A DNA stretch of 64,000 bases from Mesorhizobium sp. Pch-S (GTDB lineage Bacteria; Pseudomonadota; Alphaproteobacteria; Rhizobiales; Rhizobiaceae), in the NCBI RefSeq assembly GCF_004136315.1, contig NZ_CP029562.1, forward strand, positions 6,347,501 through 6,411,500, read 5' to 3'. Each line of letters starts with the position of its first letter. Position 1 is the first letter of the stretch. The notes beneath the pieces were generated by a model. That model made no database searches. It was not told the origin of the DNA and worked only from the letters and a program-made list of their open reading frames with translations. This document shows positions 9,443 to 19,572 of the stretch, in pieces. The position numbers were made by a program, and so were the translations under genes.

Positions 9443-9904
9443 ATGACGACGAAAAAAACCGGTGTTGATCAGCAGCTGATCCGCGATCTCGCGGGCATTC
9501 TGAACGACACCAACCTCACTGAAATCGAAGTCGAGCTCGGCGATCTTAAGCTGCGCGTGTCGCGTCATGCGCCGACCGTGCACGCAGTCGCAGCACCAGC
9601 TCCGGTCATCGCAGCCGCCCCTGTCGCCGCTGCGGCAGCCCCGGCTGCACCAAGCGCCGCGGAAGCAGCCAAGAATGCCGTGCCGTCGCCGATGGTTGGC
9701 ACCGCCTACCTTGCGCCCTCGCCCGATGCCAAGCAGTTCGTCGAAATCGGCCAGAAGGTGAAGGAAGGCCAGACGCTGCTGATCATCGAAGCCATGAAGA
9801 CGATGAACCAGATCCCCTCGCCGCGCGCCGGCACGGTGACGGCGATCCTGGTCGAAGACGCGCAGCCGGTCGAATACGGAATGCCGCTCGTCGTGATCGA
9901 ATAA
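9443..9904 (+). CDS. accB: acetyl-CoA carboxylase biotin carboxyl carrier protein
   Basis: A carrier subunit of 153 residues that bears the biotin for fatty-acid synthesis initiation. The N-terminal domain ([20 protein letters not shown]) leads into an Ala/Pro-rich flexible linker (about residues 45-80), then a biotinyl domain with the biotinylated lysine in EAMKTMN near residue 119. The ATG at 9443 is preceded by AAGGGTCGGAC. accC follows with an 18-base gap, so the two subunits are co-expressed. The biotin genes at the right end of this window supply its cofactor. Confidence 0.97.
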   Translation: MTTKKTGVDQQLIRDLAGILNDTNLTEIEVELGDLKLRVSRHAPTVHAVAAPAPVIAAAPVAAAAAPAAPSAAEAAKNAVPSPMVGTAYLAPSPDAKQFVEIGQKVKEGQTLLIIEAMKTMNQIPSPRAGTVTAILVEDAQPVEYGMPLVVIE

Positions 9905-9922
9905 GGCACGAGGACGGACGGA

Positions 9923-11266
9923 ATGTTCCAGAAGATCCTCATCGCCAATCGCGGCGAAATCGCGCTCCGGGTGCTGCGCGCCTGCAAGGAACTCGGCATC
10001 AAGACTGTCGTGGTGCACTCCACCGCCGACGCGGATGCAATGCATGTTCGCCTTGCGGACGAAAGCGTTTGCATCGGCCCGCCGCCCTCGCGCGACAGCT
10101 ACCTCAACATCCACCAGATCGTTGCCGCCTGCGAGATCACGGGCGCCGATGCCGTGCACCCGGGCTACGGCTTCCTGTCGGAGAACGCAAAGTTCGCCGA
10201 CATCCTTGCTGCCCACAACATCACCTTCATTGGTCCCTCGGGCGACCATATCCGCATCATGGGCGACAAGATCGAAGCCAAGCGTACCGCCAAGCGCCTG
10301 GGCATTCCGGTCGTTCCCGGCTCGGATGGCGCAGTCTCCGAGGAGAAGGAAGCCAAACGCGTCGCCGCAGAGATCGGCTATCCGGTGATCATCAAGGCCT
10401 CAGCCGGCGGCGGCGGTCGCGGCATGAAGGTGGCGCGCACCGAGGCAGACCTGGAGGTCGCGCTCGCCACCGCCCGTTCGGAAGCCGGCGCAGCCTTCGG
10501 CGATGATGCCGTCTACATCGAGAAGTATCTGGAAAAGCCGCGCCACATTGAATTGCAGGTGTTCGGCGACGGCGCAGGCCGGGGCGTGCATTTTGGCGAG
10601 CGTGACTGTTCGCTGCAACGTCGCCACCAGAAGGTGTGGGAAGAAGCGAACTCTCCTGCCCTGAACGAGGAAGAACGAGCCCGCATCGGTGGCATCTGCG
10701 CCAACGCTGTGGCCGATCTTGGCTATTCGGGTGCCGGCACCATCGAGTTTCTTTACGAGAACGGCGAATTCTACTTCATCGAGATGAACACCCGCCTGCA
10801 GGTGGAGCATCCGGTGACGGAGGCAATCACTGGCATCGATCTGGTGCATGAGCAGATAAGGGTTGCTTCGGGCGGCGGGCTTTCGGTGCGCCAGGAAGAT
10901 ATCAAGTTCAACGGCCATGCCATTGAATGCCGTATCAATGCCGAGGATCCGCGCACGTTTACGCCTTCGCCGGGCACCATCACGCATTTCCACACGCCCG
11001 GTGGTCTTGGCATCCGCGTCGATTCCGGCGTCTATTCCGGCTATCGCATCCCGCCCTACTACGACAGCTTGATCGGCAAGCTGATCGTGCATGGCCGCAA
11101 CCGCGTCGAGTGCATGATGCGACTGCGCCGTGCGCTTGATGAATTCGTTGTCGACGGCATCAAGACCACTCTGCCATTGTTCCGCGACCTCGTCGGCAAC
11201 TCCGACATCGCCAATGGCGACTATGACATCCACTGGCTGGAAAAATATCTGGCCAAGCCGGAGTGA
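9923..11266 (+). CDS. accC: acetyl-CoA carboxylase biotin carboxylase subunit
   Basis: An ATP-grasp enzyme of 447 residues that carboxylates the biotin on AccB using bicarbonate and ATP. The N-terminal domain opens with [17 protein letters not shown]. The glycine-rich ATP lid [12 protein letters not shown], the HIELQVFGD segment, and the catalytic [14 protein letters not shown] motif are all present. Length matches the family. It is the last gene of the aroQ-accB-accC series; a strong hairpin lies directly after the stop codon. Confidence 0.98.
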   Translation: MFQKILIANRGEIALRVLRACKELGIKTVVVHSTADADAMHVRLADESVCIGPPPSRDSYLNIHQIVAACEITGADAVHPGYGFLSENAKFADILAAHNITFIGPSGDHIRIMGDKIEAKRTAKRLGIPVVPGSDGAVSEEKEAKRVAAEIGYPVIIKASAGGGGRGMKVARTEADLEVALATARSEAGAAFGDDAVYIEKYLEKPRHIELQVFGDGAGRGVHFGERDCSLQRRHQKVWEEANSPALNEEERARIGGICANAVADLGYSGAGTIEFLYENGEFYFIEMNTRLQVEHPVTEAITGIDLVHEQIRVASGGGLSVRQEDIKFNGHAIECRINAEDPRTFTPSPGTITHFHTPGGLGIRVDSGVYSGYRIPPYYDSLIGKLIVHGRNRVECMMRLRRALDEFVVDGIKTTLPLFRDLVGNSDIANGDYDIHWLEKYLAKPE

Positions 11267-11272
11267 CAGGCA

Positions 11273-11307
11273 ATGCGTCCTTCGAGGCTTGCCCCCGAGG
11301 GACGCAT
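11273..11307 (+). terminator. hairpin after accC
   Basis: A 12-bp stem, ATGCGTCCTTCG pairing with CGAGGGACGCAT around an 11-base loop, starts six bases after the accC stop. It lacks a T run, so it may act as a partial terminator or 3'-end stabiliser between accC and aat. Confidence 0.45.
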
Positions 11308-11414
11308 CGATGGATGCGGCCAGATGAATCCCGCTCTATCTCTTTGTTTTGGCGCATGATCTGTATTCGGAAAGCCTGCAACTTTTCGAGATCATGCTCG
11401 AGCACAACGCTGAA

Positions 11415-12041
11415 ATGACCCGCCCTTTCGCGCCCGGCTATCGCATCCCGACCGACCTTCTGCTCAAGGCCTATGCCTCGGGTGTCTTCCCGATGGCAGA
11501 AAGTGCCGATGATCCCGAAGTTTTCTGGGTACGACCGGAAAAGCGCGGCATCATCCCATTGGATGGCTTCCATGTTCCGAAGAGCCTTGCCAAGACGATC
11601 CGCAAAGCCCCCTTCGACATCCGGTTCGACCATGACATCGCAGCGACCATCGACGGCTGCGCCGAACAGCGGGAAGAGCGCCAGTCAACCTGGATCAACG
11701 CACCGATACGCGAAGCCTATCTGCAACTGGCCCGCATGAGCCATTGCCACTCGGTCGAAGCCTGGCGCGACGATCACCTCGTCGGCGGGCTCTATGGCGT
11801 GTCGCTCGGCCGCGTCTTCTTCGGTGAAAGCATGTTTTCGCGGGAGACCGACGCCTCCAAGATCTGCCTCGTCCATCTGGTCGAGCGGCTCAGGGAGCGT
11901 GGCTTTGCCCTGCTCGACACCCAGTTCACCACCGAACATCTGAAACGCTTCGGAGCCGTGGACGTACCGCGCGGGCGTTATGAAAAGATGCTGGCAGCGG
12001 CCCTGAAAGGCGAAGCCGAGTTCAGCCCGCAGGCAGATTGA
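11415..12041 (+). CDS. aat: leucyl/phenylalanyl-tRNA--protein transferase
   Basis: About 208 residues. The enzyme transfers Leu or Phe from aminoacyl-tRNA to N-terminal Arg or Lys of proteins, marking them for ClpAP in the bacterial N-end rule pathway; cytoplasmic. Family motifs seen are [11 protein letters not shown] near the start, [53 protein letters not shown]. The start is uncertain. ATG 11415 gives [13 protein letters not shown], which matches the usual family length, whereas ATG 11394 and TTG 11349 add 7 or 22 residues. None has a strong ribosome-binding site. Confidence 0.93.
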   Translation: MTRPFAPGYRIPTDLLLKAYASGVFPMAESADDPEVFWVRPEKRGIIPLDGFHVPKSLAKTIRKAPFDIRFDHDIAATIDGCAEQREERQSTWINAPIREAYLQLARMSHCHSVEAWRDDHLVGGLYGVSLGRVFFGESMFSRETDASKICLVHLVERLRERGFALLDTQFTTEHLKRFGAVDVPRGRYEKMLAAALKGEAEFSPQAD

Positions 12042-12054
12042 GATTGCCGGCCGG

Positions 12055-12717
12055 TCAGTTGGTGGGCTGCTTGCTGTTGACCTTGGCGGGCGCGCCGCTG
12101 GACGAAGGCTTGGCTGCAACAGGCGCAGGCACGTCGGACTTCTGTTTGCAGCCCTTCAGCCACACATCATAGACCGCGTGTTCGACTGCGTTGATACCGG
12201 GGCTTTCGGCGAACATCCAGCCGGTGAAGATACGACGTATCTTGCGGTCGAGCGTGATCTCGTCGACCTCGACGAAGGAATCCGTCTTCGGCGCCTCGGC
12301 ACCGGGACGCGAATAACACACGCGCGGTGTCACCTGCAGTGCACCGAACTGCACCGTCTCGTCGATATAGACGTCGAAATTGATGATGCGGCCGGTGATC
12401 TTGTCGATGCCGGAAAACTCGGCGACCGGATTGGCAACGCGTTCAACCTTCACCTCAGGAGCCGGCTTGTTCTGGGCAGGCTGTTTCTGGCCAGGCTGCT
12501 CGCTCTGAGCCGGTTGCTGAGGAACTGGTTCCTGAGCCGGTTGCTCCTGGACAGGCTGTCCCTGGTTGGCGTCCGGCTGGATCTCGAATGGTATCTGGGC
12601 AGGCGTTTCGCCGGCGGGCGGATCCCACGGCATCTGCTGTGCATTCGCATGAAGTGGGCAAGCAACCGCCAGCATTGTTGCCAAGGCGCCGGTCGAAAGG
12701 CGGCTGAAAGATATCAT
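12055..12717 (-). CDS. DUF2155 domain protein, exported
   Basis: A protein of 220 residues with an N-terminal signal peptide (cleavage near ANA|QQ), a Pro/Gln-rich low-complexity linker with repeated PAQ/QPV units (about residues 30-85), and a C-terminal DUF2155 domain. The domain carries a conserved pattern of cysteines and a YSRPG-type segment (VTPRVCYSRP, FTGWMFAESPG, VYDVWLKGC). Function is unknown. The family is widespread in alphaproteobacteria, often next to aat and NDUFA12 as here. It is convergent with aat (13 bases apart). Confidence 0.88.
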   Translation of the reverse strand: MISFSRLSTGALATMLAVACPLHANAQQMPWDPPAGETPAQIPFEIQPDANQGQPVQEQPAQEPVPQQPAQSEQPGQKQPAQNKPAPEVKVERVANPVAEFSGIDKITGRIINFDVYIDETVQFGALQVTPRVCYSRPGAEAPKTDSFVEVDEITLDRKIRRIFTGWMFAESPGINAVEHAVYDVWLKGCKQKSDVPAPVAAKPSSSGAPAKVNSKQPTN

Positions 12718-12826
12718 ACGGACGACCCGTCTTTGGGCAGGTGATTCTCAACGCCCAAAGGTAGAGCGTTCCGGCGAAGCGAACCAGCTAAACGGCAAAT
12801 GTGGCGAGAACCCGAACCGTGTCGTT

Positions 12827-13225
12827 TCAGGAGCCCGGCGTCCAGGCATCATAATCGCCGGTCACCTGCGGACGGTGCTGGCTGCCCAGGATCGAGCCCT
12901 TCGGGCGGTACGCCGCGGCAGTACCGGTCAGGTTGGGCTCGTGCGGCTTCTGCCATTCCCGCGGCTTGTATGTCTCGTTGACCGGAGCAACATCGACGCG
13001 GTGGTGAATCCAGCCGTGCCAGCCGGGAGGAATGGCCGAGGCTTCCGACTTGTCGGCATAGATTACCCAACGGCGGGTCTGTCCATCGGAGTTGATGCCG
13101 CCCTCGTAATAGATATTGCCGAATTCGTCCTGACCGACCTTCTTGCCATGACGCCAGGTGTGGAAACGCGTTCCCAGCGTCTGGCCGTTCCACCAGGTGA
13201 AAAACTGCGTCAGAAAGCCTGCCAT
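12827..13225 (-). CDS. NADH:ubiquinone oxidoreductase subunit NDUFA12 family
   Basis: A protein of 132 residues homologous to the NDUFA12 (B17.2) accessory subunit of complex I, found in mitochondria and many alphaproteobacteria. Recognisable segments are TFFTWWNG-like (FLTQFFTWWNGQTLGTRF), GNIYYEG, RRWVIYADKSEASAIPPGWHGW and the YRPKGSILG tail. It stabilises the peripheral arm of complex I on the cytoplasmic side. The open frame continues upstream to 13504, but that part is Arg/Ser-rich and unrelated. The ATG at 13225 preceded by GAGGA starts the conserved sequence. Confidence 0.92.
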   Translation of the reverse strand: MAGFLTQFFTWWNGQTLGTRFHTWRHGKKVGQDEFGNIYYEGGINSDGQTRRWVIYADKSEASAIPPGWHGWIHHRVDVAPVNETYKPREWQKPHEPNLTGTAAAYRPKGSILGSQHRPQVTGDYDAWTPGS

Positions 13226-13439
13226 GCTGGTCCTCGCGGGCGTTTGCCGTTGCCTGCTTATGGCGCCCTGTCGGGCGGAAGGCAAGGGTTTAGATCGTCG
13301 CGACAAGGTGGAGTTCCTGCACTCCTCATCTGGAGACGGGAAAAGCGCCGCTTCATTTCGCAATTGCTCAAATTCATCTCGCACTTGCAAAATAATTAGC
13401 CGCTCCGTATCCCTAATGACGCTCGGACAAGCGGGCTCT

Positions 13440-13460
13440 CGGACAGGTCCGGCCTGTCCG
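13440..13460 (+). promoter_or_regulatory. hairpin in the panB leader
   Basis: A perfect inverted repeat, CGGACAGG and CCTGTCCG around TCCGG, ends four bases before the panB ribosome-binding site GGGAGGA. It could be an operator or a leader hairpin that limits ribosome access. No known riboswitch was recognised. Confidence 0.35.
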
Positions 13461-13476
13461 TCGAGGGAGGAAAAAG

Positions 13477-14316
13477 ATGGCTTCCGATGCGACTGCGGCT
13501 GCACCCCGCATCACGCCTGCAGAGCTGTCGGCCCGCAAGGGCGGCACGCCGATCGTCTGTCTGACCGCGTACACCTATCCCATTGCCCGCCTGCTTGATC
13601 CACACGTCGATCTGCTGCTGGTCGGCGACAGCGTCGCGATGGTCCTGCATGGCCACAAGACAACACTCGGCGCAACCATGGAGATGATGATCCTGCATGG
13701 CCAGGCAGTCATGCGCGGCACGCGCCGTGCCTGCGTCGTGCTCGACATGCCTGCCGGAAGCTATGAAAATTCGCCTGCCGTCGCCCTCGCCTCGGCCCGT
13801 CGCCTGGTCGATGAAACCGGCTGCGATGCGGTCAAGCTGGAAGGTGGAGTCGACGTGGCGGAGCAGATCGCTGCCATTGCAGGCGCGGGCATTGCCGTCA
13901 TGGGTCATATCGGGCTGCAGCCGCAATCGGTCGAAAAGGACGGCGGCTACAAAATCAAGGGCGGCACCGATGCCGCCATCGCCGCACTGCTGGCGGATGC
14001 CAAAGCTGTCGAACACGCCGGTGCCTTTTCGATGGTCATCGAGGGCACGATGGAGCCGGTGGCGGCCGAGATCACGCGCCAATCGGCGATCCCCACCATC
14101 GGCATCGGCGCCAGCGTGGCCTGCGACGGCCAGATTCTCGTCGTCGATGACGCGATCGGCCTGACCGTCGACCGCGTGCCGAAATTCGTCAAGGAATATG
14201 CCAGCTTGCGCGATACGGTGGGGAACGCTGCCGCCCGTTACGCCTCGGAAGTGCATGCACGCACGTTTCCTGGCCCCGAACATGTCTTTCGATCGAAGGG
14301 CGAAAAAGAATCATGA
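13477..14316 (+). CDS. panB: 3-methyl-2-oxobutanoate hydroxymethyltransferase
   Basis: An enzyme of 279 residues for the first committed step of pantothenate synthesis: it adds a hydroxymethyl group from methylene-tetrahydrofolate to ketoisovalerate, giving ketopantoate. The TIM-barrel motifs are clear: [28 protein letters not shown] (metal-binding Asp), [26 protein letters not shown], and IGIGAS. A strong GGGAGGA precedes the ATG. The last codons overlap panC by four bases (ATGA), so the two genes are translationally coupled. Confidence 0.97.
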   Translation: MASDATAAAPRITPAELSARKGGTPIVCLTAYTYPIARLLDPHVDLLLVGDSVAMVLHGHKTTLGATMEMMILHGQAVMRGTRRACVVLDMPAGSYENSPAVALASARRLVDETGCDAVKLEGGVDVAEQIAAIAGAGIAVMGHIGLQPQSVEKDGGYKIKGGTDAAIAALLADAKAVEHAGAFSMVIEGTMEPVAAEITRQSAIPTIGIGASVACDGQILVVDDAIGLTVDRVPKFVKEYASLRDTVGNAAARYASEVHARTFPGPEHVFRSKGEKES

Positions 14317-15164
14317 AACGTCCGCAAGTTGTTGAAACCGTTTCCGATCTGCGCACCGTCGTACGAGAGTGGCGCCGGCAGGGTCTGAGTGTTGCCATGG
14401 TGCCGACCATGGGCGCCCTGCATGACGGCCATGTCTCCCTGACACGCATCGCACTCGAGCGAGCCGACCGCTGCGTTGTGTCGATCTTCATCAACCCGAC
14501 GCAGTTCGCACCGACCGAGGACCTCGACAAATATCCGCGCCAGCTCGCCGCTGATCTCGACCGACTGGCAGAAGCCGGCGTGCAGCTTGCCTTTACGCCG
14601 ACAGCCGCGGAAATGTATCCGCACGGCTTCGACGCCAAGGTGGTCATCGGCGGCCCGTCGGCTGGACTGGAAACCGATTTCCGACCGACATTTTTCGAAG
14701 GTGTAGCCACGGTCGTTGCCAAGCTTTTCCTGCAGACCCTGCCCGACTGCGCGGTCTTCGGCGAGAAAGACTATCAGCAGCTCTGTGTGGTGAAGAAGCT
14801 CTGTCGAGATCTCGACATTCCGATCGAGATCATTGGAGCACCGACGGTCCGTGACGGGGAAGGCCTCGCCATGTCCTCGCGCAATGCCTATCTCACGCCG
14901 ACCGAACTCGCCGTGGCACGACAGCTCAACAGGATCCTGCGCCATGCTGCGCAAGCGCTGCAATCCGGGGCTGGCGAACAGGAAACACTGGAGAAAGCCC
15001 GCCAGAAAATCCTCGCCGCCGGCTTCGGCGCCGTCGACTATGTCGAGGCTCGCGAAAGCGATACGCTCGCCCCCTGGCAACGCGACCGCGACGGTCGCAT
15101 CCTGGTGGCCGCGCGGCTTGGCGCTACGCGGTTGATCGACAATGTCGAGATTGTCGGGATCTAG
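14313..15164 (+). CDS. panC: pantothenate synthetase
   Basis: An ATP-dependent ligase of 283 residues joining pantoate and beta-alanine to give pantothenate, the coenzyme A precursor; cytoplasmic. The nucleotidyl-transferase signature is complete: [14 protein letters not shown] (HIGH-like), [12 protein letters not shown], the pantoate-binding [21 protein letters not shown] and the KMSKS-equivalent MSSRNAYLT. It overlaps panB by four bases. The stop codon is followed by a short AGAGCATTC sequence related to the intergenic repeats seen elsewhere in the window. Confidence 0.97.
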   Translation: MKRPQVVETVSDLRTVVREWRRQGLSVAMVPTMGALHDGHVSLTRIALERADRCVVSIFINPTQFAPTEDLDKYPRQLAADLDRLAEAGVQLAFTPTAAEMYPHGFDAKVVIGGPSAGLETDFRPTFFEGVATVVAKLFLQTLPDCAVFGEKDYQQLCVVKKLCRDLDIPIEIIGAPTVRDGEGLAMSSRNAYLTPTELAVARQLNRILRHAAQALQSGAGEQETLEKARQKILAAGFGAVDYVEARESDTLAPWQRDRDGRILVAARLGATRLIDNVEIVGI

Positions 15165-15191
15165 AGCATTCAGTCTCTCTGCGGGAAGCGG

Positions 15192-15683
15192 CTAACCCAG
15201 CCGTTTCTCGAACACCAGTGCCGGGATACCCGATCCGGCAGCGCCACAATCGCTGCTCTGGCCAGCCTCAGTGAAACCATTGGCCGTGTAGAAGCGGATG
15301 GCCGGCGCATTGGCCCCCTCCACTTCCAGCCGCAATGTGTGGGCTTCGGGAAAGCTGTCTTCGATCTCTTCCAGCAACATGCTGCCTATGCCCTTGTGCT
15401 GGAACGCCGGCAACACATAAAGCTGGCGCAACTTGACCACCTTGGGATCATCGGTGGCGGCTGCAAAGGCCACGCCGGCGATGGTCTCGCCATCGTCGGC
15501 GACCAGAAACTCGGAGTTTGGCTGCGTCAGGCGAGCCTTGAGCGAGGCTGGCGTGTGCCACTGGCTCGTGATCTCGTTCACCCGCTCCACGCCGTAGATG
15601 GCATCGTAGGTGGCATGCCACGTCTCAGTGAGCAGCGCCTTTATCGCTTCAAGGTCACGCTCGCTCGCCGTACGCACGAACAT
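15192..15683 (-). CDS. GNAT family N-acetyltransferase
   Basis: A protein of 163 residues with the GNAT fold. The acetyl-CoA-binding loop QHKGIGSMLL (motif A, R/Q-x-x-G-x-G/A) follows the beta strand LRQLYVLPAF, and motif B is LRLEVEGANAPAIRFYTANGF. The substrate is unknown. It begins only five bases after gatB ends and on the same strand, so it is probably a downstream passenger of the gatB transcript. Convergent with panC. Confidence 0.88.
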   Translation of the reverse strand: MFVRTASERDLEAIKALLTETWHATYDAIYGVERVNEITSQWHTPASLKARLTQPNSEFLVADDGETIAGVAFAAATDDPKVVKLRQLYVLPAFQHKGIGSMLLEEIEDSFPEAHTLRLEVEGANAPAIRFYTANGFTEAGQSSDCGAAGSGIPALVFEKRLG

Positions 15684-15688
15684 GGCAG

Positions 15689-17203
15689 CTATTCCGTGAT
15701 GCCGAGCTTGGCTTTGACGAGATCGTTCACCGCTTGCGGATTGGCCTTGCCGCCGGTCGCCTTCATCACCTGTCCAACGAACCAGCCGGCCATCGTCGGC
15801 TTGGCCCTGGCCTGCTCGACCTTGTCCGGATTGGCTGCGATCACATCGTCCACCGCCTTTTCGATGGCGCCGGTGTCAGTGACCTGTTTCATGCCGCGCG
15901 TCTCGACGAGTTCCTTGGGATCGCCGCCCTCGTTCCAGACGATCTCGAACAGGTCCTTTGCGATCTTGCCGGAGATGGTGCCTTCCCTGATCAGGTCGAC
16001 GATGCTGCCGAGCTGGGCCGGCGAAACCGGTGTCTCCTCAATGGCCTTGCCGGACTTGTTCAAGGCGCCGAGCAGGTCGTTGATGACCCAGTTCGCCACC
16101 GTCTTGCCGTCGCGCCCCGCCGTCACCTGCTCGAAGTAATCGGCGATGGCCTTTTCCGAGACGAGGATCGAGGCGTCGTAGGCGGACAGGCCGAGCTTTT
16201 CGACCAGACGCGTCTTCTTGTCGTCCGGCAGTTCCGGCAGATGCCTGGCGAGGTCGTCGACATATGCCTGGTCGAACTCCAGCGGCAAAAGATCCGGATC
16301 GGGGAAGTACCGGTAATCATGCGCTTCTTCCTTGGAGCGCATGGAGCGCGTCTCACCCTTCACCGGGTCGTACAGGCGGGTTTCCTGATCGATCGTGCCG
16401 CCATCTTCGAGGATGGCGATCTGCCGGCGCGCCTCATATTCGATGGCCTGGCCGATGAAGCGGATCGAGTTCATGTTCTTGATCTCGCAGCGCGTCCCGA
16501 AACCTTCGCCAGGCCGGCGCACCGAAACGTTGACGTCGGCGCGCAAGGAACCCTCGTCCATGTTGCCGTCGCAGGTGCCGAGATAGCGCACGATGGTGCG
16601 CAGCTTGGTGATGTATGCCTTGGCCTCGTCGGAAGAGCGAATGTCGGGCTTCGAGACGATCTCCATAAGCGCCACGCCGGAGCGGTTGAGATCGACATAG
16701 GACATCGTCGGATGCTGGTCGTGCATCGACTTGCCGGCGTCCTGCTCCAGGTGCAGGCGTTCGATGCCGACCTCGATGTCCTCGAACTCACCCTTCTTGT
16801 CAGGACCGACCGAAACGATCACCGTGCCCTCGCCGACGATCGGCTGCTTGAACTGGGAGATCTGGTAGCCCTGCGGCAGATCCGGATAGAAATAGTTCTT
16901 CCGGTCGAAAACCGACTTGTGGTTGATCTGGGCCTTCAGGCCTAGCCCGGTACGGATGGCCTGACGCACGCACTCCTCGTTGATCACGGGCAGCATGCCG
17001 GGCATGGCGGCATCGACCAGCGACACATTGGCATTGGGGGCTGCACCGAAAGCAGTCGATGCACCGGAGAACAGCTTGGCCTCCGAGGTCACCTGCGCAT
17101 GGACTTCCATGCCGATGATGACTTCCCAGTCGCCGGTGGCGCCGGGAATCAATCGCTTGGGGTCGGGCGTGCGGGTGTCGATGAGGGTCATGGAGGCCTG
17201 CAT
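15689..17203 (-). CDS. gatB: aspartyl/glutamyl-tRNA amidotransferase subunit B
   Basis: Subunit B of GatCAB, 504 residues, which amidates mis-acylated Glu-tRNA(Gln) and/or Asp-tRNA(Asn). It carries the kinase-like cradle ([61 protein letters not shown]) and the C-terminal tail-binding helical and YqeY-like domains (ending [14 protein letters not shown]). ATG 17191 is an alternative start that loses four residues; no Shine-Dalgarno sequence separates the two. gatC and gatA are not in the window; they are usually elsewhere in these genomes. Confidence 0.97.
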   Translation of the reverse strand: MQASMTLIDTRTPDPKRLIPGATGDWEVIIGMEVHAQVTSEAKLFSGASTAFGAAPNANVSLVDAAMPGMLPVINEECVRQAIRTGLGLKAQINHKSVFDRKNYFYPDLPQGYQISQFKQPIVGEGTVIVSVGPDKKGEFEDIEVGIERLHLEQDAGKSMHDQHPTMSYVDLNRSGVALMEIVSKPDIRSSDEAKAYITKLRTIVRYLGTCDGNMDEGSLRADVNVSVRRPGEGFGTRCEIKNMNSIRFIGQAIEYEARRQIAILEDGGTIDQETRLYDPVKGETRSMRSKEEAHDYRYFPDPDLLPLEFDQAYVDDLARHLPELPDDKKTRLVEKLGLSAYDASILVSEKAIADYFEQVTAGRDGKTVANWVINDLLGALNKSGKAIEETPVSPAQLGSIVDLIREGTISGKIAKDLFEIVWNEGGDPKELVETRGMKQVTDTGAIEKAVDDVIAANPDKVEQARAKPTMAGWFVGQVMKATGGKANPQAVNDLVKAKLGITE

Positions 17204-17509
17204 TCAGGAAGCGTGAAATCGTTGATTTGGGCTAGCGCAACCGGCGGCGCGAGGCAAGCCACCGCAAACGTCGCGCCCCTCGCCTCCTTTTAGGAAAAAC
17301 TTTGCGCGCCGTCATCTCGCAAGTGCGAAGGCGAGGTTTGTTCTGCCCTGCAATGCAGAATCTTTAAGACGAAATTCCTGTCGTCGCCACTGAGCTGGCA
17401 AAGCGGTCCTTTGAACCGAAGGCCGGCTTTGTGGACGATATGGGCAGGCTTCGCATTCCGCGCCGCCAACCCTTTCGCCTCCCAAGGCTATTTTTGACCG
17501 AGGACTGTT
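17204..17509. other. gatB-metQ divergent intergenic region
   Basis: This 306-base region should contain promoters for gatB (minus) and metQ (plus). I looked for a SAM-II or other SAM-sensing riboswitch before metQ and did not recognise the conserved elements. Several short inverted segments (for example CTCGC and GCGAG near 17315-17335) could fold, but nothing is distinctive. Confidence 0.4.
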
Positions 17510-18343
17510 ATGACCACCGCCTTTAGAAGCCCGATTACCCGCCGCGCCGGTCTTGCCGCATTGCTGGCTTCGGCTGTTGCGCTTGTCAGCCTTGCCGCTC
17601 CGTCGTCCGCCTATGCGGAAGACAAGAAATCCGTGAAGGTCGGCATCATTTCCGGCGAAGATGAAGACGTCTGGCGCGTCGTTACCGCTGAAGCCGCCAA
17701 GACGGGCCTGACCATCGAAACCGTGGTCTTCAACGACTACACCCAGCCCAATGAGGCATTGGAGCGTGGCGAGATCGACGCCAACGCATTCCAGCACCAG
17801 CCTTATCTCGACAATCAGGTAAAGACCCAAGGTTATCACATCGTGCCGGTCGGCTATACCGGCGTCTGGCCAATCGGCCTTTATTCGAAAAAGCACGCCA
17901 AGGTGGCTGACCTGAAAAAGGGCGCAGTCGTCGGCGTGCCGAACGATCCCTCGAATGAAGGCCGCGCGCTTCGCGTGCTGCAGAACGAAAAGCTGATCAA
18001 GCTGAAGGACGGCACCGGTATCCTGGCCACCACCGCCGACATTGCCGAGAATCCGAGCGGCATCGAGATCAAGGAACTCGACGCCGGCATCGTCGGCCGC
18101 TCGGTGGAAGACCTCGACGCAGCTGTCGTCAACACCGACTGGGCGCTGAAAAGCGGGCTGACGCCGGAAAACCGCATCGCCCAGGAGCCGGTAGCCGACA
18201 ACCCGTACCGCAACTTCATCGCCGTCAAGCAGGGCAATGAGAACGAGCCCTGGGTGAAGGCGCTGGTCGCGGCCTACCAGAACCCGACGGTGAAGGCAGA
18301 ATTCGACCGCGTCTACAAGGGCACCGGCATCAGCGCTTACTGA
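17510..18343 (+). CDS. metQ: methionine ABC transporter substrate-binding protein
   Basis: A periplasmic NLPA-family protein of 277 residues that captures methionine for MetNI. A signal peptide of about 36 residues ends at AYA|ED, and the mature part shows family motifs: KVGIISGEDEDVWRVV, DANAFQHQPYL, VPNDPSNEGRALRVL, and PYRNFIAVK. Unlike the E. coli protein, there is no lipobox cysteine at the cleavage site, so it is likely soluble periplasmic. It is the first gene of metQ-metN-metI; a strong hairpin sits between it and metN. Confidence 0.93.
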   Translation: MTTAFRSPITRRAGLAALLASAVALVSLAAPSSAYAEDKKSVKVGIISGEDEDVWRVVTAEAAKTGLTIETVVFNDYTQPNEALERGEIDANAFQHQPYLDNQVKTQGYHIVPVGYTGVWPIGLYSKKHAKVADLKKGAVVGVPNDPSNEGRALRVLQNEKLIKLKDGTGILATTADIAENPSGIEIKELDAGIVGRSVEDLDAAVVNTDWALKSGLTPENRIAQEPVADNPYRNFIAVKQGNENEPWVKALVAAYQNPTVKAEFDRVYKGTGISAY

Positions 18344-18369
18344 GGCCGATGCAACCCTATCTGGAACGG

Positions 18370-18406
18370 CGAGCAGCTCGCGGCCTTTCGGCCAGCGGGC
18401 TGCTCG
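18370..18406 (+). promoter_or_regulatory. intercistronic hairpin between metQ and metN
   Basis: CGAGCAGC (18370-18377) pairs with GCTGCTCG (18399-18406), and a second stem GGCC-TTTC-GGCC is nested inside (18382-18393). It lies after the metQ stop and before the likely metN start at 18460. No T run is present, so it probably protects the metQ message 3' end or attenuates read-through, giving more binding protein than ATPase. Confidence 0.55.
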
Positions 18407-18459
18407 GTTTGGAGCCGTTCGATGCGCAGCCGCAAGAGGCTGCGGGGAAAGGACAACCC

Positions 18460-19572
18460 GTGAATCAGCACGTCTTGGCGGAGATCCCGCATTTGGCCGA
18501 CACAGTGGACGATGATATCGCCAGCCGGCCGGTCGAACCGGCTCGTGGCCACAGCGAGGAGATCGTGCGTCTTGTCGATCTGAAGCGTCGCTTCGGAGAA
18601 ACGCCGGCACTGGAGGGCGTGACGCTGACCGTGCGTCAGGGTGAGATTCTCGGCATCATCGGCCGCAGCGGCGCGGGCAAATCGACACTGATCCGATGCC
18701 TGAACGGACTGGAGCGACCGGATTCGGGCGAAGTCCGCATTGAAGGCCGCGAGATCAGCCGGCTTGGCGAGAAGGAACTGCAGCCGCTGAGACGGCGTAT
18801 CGGCATGATCTTCCAGCACTTCAACCTGCTGTCGGCCAAGACAGTCGAGGACAATGTCGCGCTGCCACTCAAGATAGAGGGCCGACCCAAGGCCGAGCGC
18901 CGGGCGCGAGCGGCAGAACTGCTCGAGCTGGTCGGCCTTTCCGCAAAGGCCAAGGCTTATCCGTCGTCGCTGTCCGGTGGCCAGAAGCAGCGCGTCGGCA
19001 TTGCCCGCGCGCTTGCTGCCGGACCGGCGCTGTTGTTGTCGGATGAAGCCACGTCGGCGCTCGATCCGGAAACGACACGATCGATCCTGGCGTTGCTCAA
19101 GGATATCAACCAGCGTTTCGGCCTCACCATCCTGCTGATCACCCACGAAATGGAGGTGATCCGCTCCATTGCCGACCGCGTCGCGGTGATCGACGCCGGG
19201 CGAATCGTCGAAGAGGGCCCGGTGTGGTCGGTCTTCGCCGATCCGCAGTCCGAAATCACGAAAAGCCTGCTTGGCAGCATCCGTCCGCAACTGCCGGCCG
19301 AGATCGCCGAAAAACTCTCGTCCGTTCCGGGCAAGGAGGCGATCCTGCGCGTGGACGTCGCCGGGGATGCGGCCAGGCGTCCACTGCTTTCAGAACTGGC
19401 GGCTGCCGTTCCCGGCCGTTTCCACCTGATCCATGGCGGCGTCGACCATGTCCAGGGCGAACCGATCGGCAGCCTCTTCCTCGGCGTCGTCACCAAAGAT
19501 GGACAGGTCGCCAAAACGCTCGATTTTCTGACTGCCCGCGACGCCCGGGCCAAGGTGCTTGGTTATGTCTGA
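18460..19572 (+). CDS. metN: methionine ABC transporter ATP-binding protein
   Basis: About 370 residues. The ATPase domain has Walker A GRSGAGKST, Q-loop FQHFNLL, signature LSGGQKQRVGIARAL and Walker B LLLSDEATSALDPE. A C-terminal NIL domain follows (about the last 90 residues), which in E. coli MetN binds methionine and inhibits transport. I favour the GTG at 18460 because GGGGAAAGGA lies seven bases upstream. An in-frame ATG at 18349 would add 37 residues encoded by the intercistronic hairpin. metI overlaps the 3' end. Confidence 0.95.
   Translation: MNQHVLAEIPHLADTVDDDIASRPVEPARGHSEEIVRLVDLKRRFGETPALEGVTLTVRQGEILGIIGRSGAGKSTLIRCLNGLERPDSGEVRIEGREISRLGEKELQPLRRRIGMIFQHFNLLSAKTVEDNVALPLKIEGRPKAERRARAAELLELVGLSAKAKAYPSSLSGGQKQRVGIARALAAGPALLLSDEATSALDPETTRSILALLKDINQRFGLTILLITHEMEVIRSIADRVAVIDAGRIVEEGPVWSVFADPQSEITKSLLGSIRPQLPAEIAEKLSSVPGKEAILRVDVAGDAARRPLLSELAAAVPGRFHLIHGGVDHVQGEPIGSLFLGVVTKDGQVAKTLDFLTARDARAKVLGYV

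Noticed and set aside
15161..15191. A terminator after panC.
   Set aside because: Only a short AGAGCATT repeat-like fragment is visible; no stable stem with a T run.
17204..17509. A SAM-sensing riboswitch before metQ.
   Set aside because: I looked for SAM-II-type conserved blocks and pseudoknot pairing and did not find them.
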